From Dissophora ornata (Eukaryota > Mortierellomycota > Mortierellomycetes > Mortierellales > Mortierellaceae): 64,000 nt of DNA. The stretch covers positions 1 through 64,000 of the forward strand of contig MU616584.1 in the NCBI GenBank assembly GCA_025201705.1, written 5' to 3'. Every line of letters begins with the position of its first letter. Positions within the stretch are counted from its first letter, which is position 1. Below, in pieces: positions 60,590 to 64,000 of this stretch. Position numbers and translations under genes: made by a program. The notes beneath the pieces are model-generated. The model saw only the letters and a list, made by a program, of their open reading frames with translations. It was not told the DNA's origin and made no database searches.

Positions 60590-61366
60590 ATGATGGTGCC
60601 CCCTCAATGCGAATATGCTATCTTCATGTGTGGCAATGCAGGTGCTGGGAAAAGTACACTAGGAAATGTTCTCGGCGCCAAATTTGAAGCGGGGTTCTCA
60701 TTGGGAGAAGGTTTAACAAAAGAATGTCAATATGCCGAGACAACTATTGATGGCGATTCTGTTCTGCTGATCGACGCGCCGGGGATGTACGAAGCGTCGG
60801 TAGACATTACTCGGCAAAATGCAAGAGAAATTCAAAAGGCTTTAGGCGTTCAAATTCCGTACAAGATTGCATTTGTGTGTGCATCGAATGGAGGGAGATG
60901 GAAGTGCGATGATGCCGCCATGATCGACAAAGTTGTTCTGTCAATTGGAAGTTCGGAATCCAACGGGAGAGAGACCGACTATATCTTGATCATCAACCAA
61001 ATTCAGCAGAAGGAATGGAGTTATTATACACACCAACCCTCCTTGGAAACAATGGTTGGGAAGCTTGTCGCTGCCACGACATCGAAACGGACTTTTGCGA
61101 CGACTATTTGTTGTCCATACTTACCCGGCGATCCATCTGAAAGCGCGATGTTAAAAGCTAAACTGCTTAGTGCTTTCAAGATGACAGTGCCATCTAAAAT
61201 CAAAGTTGTGCAAGACATCAAAGCCCATCCCGACGACTTAAAATTTTATGAGAAAGCACTGATTGTTATCCTGTCGCCACTTTGGGCCCCCATTTTGGGA
61301 ATCTGTGCTGCCTTCTCATCGGTGAAAAACAGAATTTTGTACAATGACTGGGAGCCTTTTATATAG
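60590..61366 (+). CDS. AIG1/GIMAP-like GTP-binding protein
   Basis: Single exon, 258 residues from ATG 60590 (a second ATG follows at once). The P-loop GNAGAGKST is at 15-23, a G2 threonine at Thr43 (EGLTKEC), and G3 is DAPGM at 62-66. The order and spacing (P-loop near the N-terminus, LGNVLGAKFEAG after it) match the AIG1/GIMAP group of septin-related GTPases, although DAPG is a variant of the usual DTPG. The G4 position, in YILIINQIQQKEW, lacks the standard (N/T)KxD, so guanine specificity is unclear. A hydrophobic stretch near 222-245 (IVILSPLWAPILGICAAF) could bind membranes. AIG1 proteins act in immunity in plants and animals; fungal roles are unknown to me. No intron, unlike nearly all other genes here. 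The neighbour at 62058 is an LRR protein. Confidence 0.75.
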   Translation: MMVPPQCEYAIFMCGNAGAGKSTLGNVLGAKFEAGFSLGEGLTKECQYAETTIDGDSVLLIDAPGMYEASVDITRQNAREIQKALGVQIPYKIAFVCASNGGRWKCDDAAMIDKVVLSIGSSESNGRETDYILIINQIQQKEWSYYTHQPSLETMVGKLVAATTSKRTFATTICCPYLPGDPSESAMLKAKLLSAFKMTVPSKIKVVQDIKAHPDDLKFYEKALIVILSPLWAPILGICAAFSSVKNRILYNDWEPFI

Positions 61367-62057
61367 TGATCAGCCTTTTCTTTTTTATAAAATGACGAGA
61401 GATTGCCCGTGGCGACACGCCCGGGTGCGGGTGGGAGGTGGTGTTTATCTCTCAAAAAATAAAAGAAGACTCCAGCATCTACGTCAACACGTTTTTTGTA
61501 TACAATATTGCGGGTGGAGGGGTGGAGGGGAATGTGGTGGTATCCAGAAGAGATGTCGGAGACGAATGCGAAACCTTTCGGGCATGATTTAAAAATGATC
61601 TGTGCATTTTTTATTCATCCCCTGAAAAAATAAGCATTTATCATGGAGACATTGCGACTTTGGCAATTATTTTTGTTACCGACAAGTTTTATTGCGGTGT
61701 CGGGGGTATCGAGTTTGAGAGCTGCATCAGCACTGTAGCTATCATAGAAGCTAGCCGTAAGTGGAGCGTCTTGCGAGAAGGCGACCCTTGGGTAAAGTTT
61801 ATGGGTCGAAGACGTTCCTGTGATATCCTTGATAAACAGGGGCGGCTTGGGCGGGAGAAAAAATACCGTTGGCGAAGGACAATGTGACAGTTCCGACTTT
61901 CAGTTACTGTGGTGGCAGCAGGATGTTTACTCATGCTTTTGCAAATCCCTCTTATCAATCTCTTTCTCTCCATCTCGTCTTTTTTTTTTTCCAGCACTCA
62001 CATCCTCACTCGCTTTACCACATTCTTTTTACATACATAAGTCATCAAGAGCCAGCG
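61367..62057. other. Spacer between AIG1-like GTPase and LRR gene
   Basis: 690 bases; a G-rich patch near 61500-61530 and a T run just before the LRR gene. No gene seen. Confidence 0.6.
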
Positions 62058-63774
62058 ATGGAAGACACTCAATCATTCCGCTTGATTGGGAAGTCAGATA
62101 TCGAAAAAATACCTCTCGACAATGTCAATGGGCAGAATATCGTTTACTGGTGGGACATCCAACAGGTCTTTCCTGGCGTCAAACAACTCAAGAACGGTGA
62201 AGTGACCGTCACCATGATGAGGGATTCGCATAAAAACATGTAACGAAAAGCATGCAGATGTGGACTCAATACATAGTAGGATCGATTCAAGAAGAACAGC
62301 CATGCTGAGAAGGTACTTTATTTATTTATACGCTTTAGAATCGAGCCTTACTGCATCAAGCATTGTCCGAATGTGGTCCTGGAGGTTGTTTTGTCTACAA
62401 TATCTACTCCAAATCCTGGATTTGAGGGCACAGTCCTTCATAAGCTGGATGGACTGCAGGATCAAGGCGATACGACGCAAAAGATTGTCCAAGAAGTTTG
62501 GGAGCTGGCTAAACAGATGAATGATCGCTTGATTCTGATCCAGAGCAAGACAGAGGCCATATTGACCCAGAACTATGAGCTGCTGGAATACACCATCCCA
62601 AGGTTGTTCATTGTTCTTCCTGAAGAGTCGACATCCTGGGACCCGAAGACGATGCTCCGCACCAAGTTTCGCTTGCATTTCATCTGTGAGTGTGGCGAAC
62701 ACACCAAAGCATCCGGAAGCAAGATCCCTCATCATCTTCACCTGGCTAACCATGAAGGATATATCGTCAACAAGCCGACAGAGTTTTTCAAGAAATATGG
62801 ACCTTTCTTGACGTTGATGCTCGAGATGATTAAGGTCGGGACGAGTATCGCAGGCCATGTCGTCCCAGCGCTAGCGAGCTTGAAAGTGGTCGACATTCTC
62901 GATTCAGCCCAGTCTTCCATCGACTCGGTCACGTCCAAGGTTATCAAGGGGGTTGACCATTCTCTGAAATATCTGGAGGAGAGTCGTACATTAAACCAAA
63001 AGTCGGACGGTGTCGACGTTGATGATAATGCGATGACGTCGCAGCAAGATCTTGCTACCTACTTTGCTGGCGTCGAGGGATTGGAAGGAGTCGATCTGCG
63101 CCAACTAGGGTCGTATCTATCAGCCAACAATTCAGACAACTTGCTGGGCAATCTGTACCGCATGACTACTAAGGATGGCCACGTCAAATGGGTCTGCCGC
63201 CACCACTATCGAGCAGCCTATCAAGAAGCGCACACCCAGAAGCTGCGTGATGTAGTCAAGCTGGCAGGAGGTGTATTTGATGAGCAACTTGGGAGTATCA
63301 AAGTAACCTTGAGGTCTAGTATTGCTGCAACTGAGTTCTATGAGGCCATCGGGAAAGCAAAGGCTGGTGTTTACGACTTGGATATCACATTCGGCAGGGA
63401 TTGCTCCAGGACTGATCTTGAAGCATTTGAGAAAGCACTCAAGCCAAAGATTTCAAGCAAGCATCGCCAGCAACATATTTTCAACATCTGCACGATATGA
63501 AATACATGTTCGTATTATGGAGTACACCAATATGAAAACGATTCATATTGTTCTATCCAACGATTTCACGAAGCTTTCCAGTTTACAACCCAAAAGATCA
63601 TCACACCTTCACAAGTTATCCGTTGAGATGACACCTCGAGCTGGTGATTTTCGAGTACTTGTAAAATCACTCAAGACCAAGAACCCTTTGACCACTTTGA
63701 ACTTGAGGGACAACTCGATTGGGAAGGAAGGAGCTCTGGCACTGTCGGAGGCACTCAAGACCAACACCACTTTG
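62058..63774 (+). pseudogene. LRR protein gene with a frame break before the repeats (runs into assembly gap)
   Basis: Exon 1, 62058-62239, and exon 2 from 62339 join in frame (AT|A, intron 99 bases). The frame gives 447 residues to a TGA at 63498-63500. Visible parts are a small N-terminal unit (WWDIQQVFPGVKQLKNGEV), EPYCIKHCPNVVLEVVLS, a helical region with a possible coiled coil (HKLDGLQDQ..., about 80-125), and a long mixed alpha/beta region. Shifted by one base (codon phase 1 rather than 0), a second frame is open through 63774. It reads ARYEIHVRIMEYTNMKTIHI and then leucine-rich repeats of the ribonuclease-inhibitor kind (LTTLNLRDNSIGKEGALALS). Protein-like content changes frame between about 63430 and 63500, so the gene is either broken or has a sequencing error there. 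The rest of the LRR is lost in the N run. Family known to me only as Mortierella-type LRR proteins; function unknown. Confidence 0.65.
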
Positions 63775-64000
63775 NNNNNNNNNNNNNNNNNNNNNNNNNN
63801 NNNNNNNNNNNNNNNNNNNNNNNNNNNNNNNNNNNNNNNNNNNNNNNNNNNNNNNNNNNNNNNNNNNNNNNNNNNNNNNNNNNNNNNNNNNNNNNNNNNN
63901 NNNNNNNNNNNNNNNNNNNNNNNNNNNNNNNNNNNNNNNNNNNNNNNNNNNNNNNNNNNNNNNNNNNNNNNNNNNNNNNNNNNNNNNNNNNNNNNNNNNN
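63775..64000. other. Assembly gap (N) to window end
   Basis: All bases are N, starting inside an LRR codon stretch; repeats commonly cause such gaps. Confidence 0.99.

Overview
The window is eukaryotic nuclear DNA from a filamentous fungus. Genes carry GT-AG introns, mostly 50-320 bases, in nearly every locus, and both strands are used with no operon structure. The closest affiliation I can infer is Mucoromycota, probably a Mortierella-like lineage. The basis is two linked chitin deacetylases, a Ral-type GTPase with a CVIL tail, and an LRR-protein/AIG1-type GTPase neighbourhood of a kind I associate with Mortierella genomes. This is inference from gene content, not a database result. Exon joins were worked out by hand from splice sites and reading-frame phase; every multi-exon model below closes in frame.

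Layout. 0-12 kb, plus strand: a YeiH-type membrane transporter, a hypothetical single-pass membrane protein, the INO80-complex subunit Ies2/INO80B, a CSC1/OSCA-type channel and mitochondrial pyruvate carrier 2. 12-18 kb, minus strand: a MINDY deubiquitinase and a Dia2/Pof3-type TPR/F-box/LRR protein, the latter divergent from triosephosphate isomerase (18-19 kb, plus). 21-25 kb: two linked secreted chitin deacetylases. 25.8 kb: a Ral-like GTPase. 26.6-35.4 kb: a long region with no convincing gene. 35.4-38.8 kb: a 1021-residue putative regulator with two copies of an unfamiliar basic domain. 39-46 kb: a TBC protein, a sphingoid-base-phosphate phosphatase (LCB3 type) and, divergently, a NAPE-PLD-type lipase. 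48-58 kb: a Ser-rich hypothetical protein, cytosolic aspartate aminotransferase, a very large CKS-domain protein ending in 35 glutamines, and an EMC8/9 subunit. 58-64 kb: a different, accessory-looking region with diverged direct repeats, a small hypothetical gene, an AIG1-like GTPase and an LRR protein whose frame is broken just before the repeats. The window ends in an assembly gap.

Most of the first 58 kb is housekeeping: glycolysis, pyruvate import, aspartate metabolism, chromatin, ubiquitin, lipid signalling, ER membrane insertion and cell wall. The most distinctive material is the tandem-domain regulator with its gene-poor upstream region, the CKS fusion with its polyglutamine end, and the GTPase/LRR end of the window, which could be part of a fungal intracellular surveillance repertoire.
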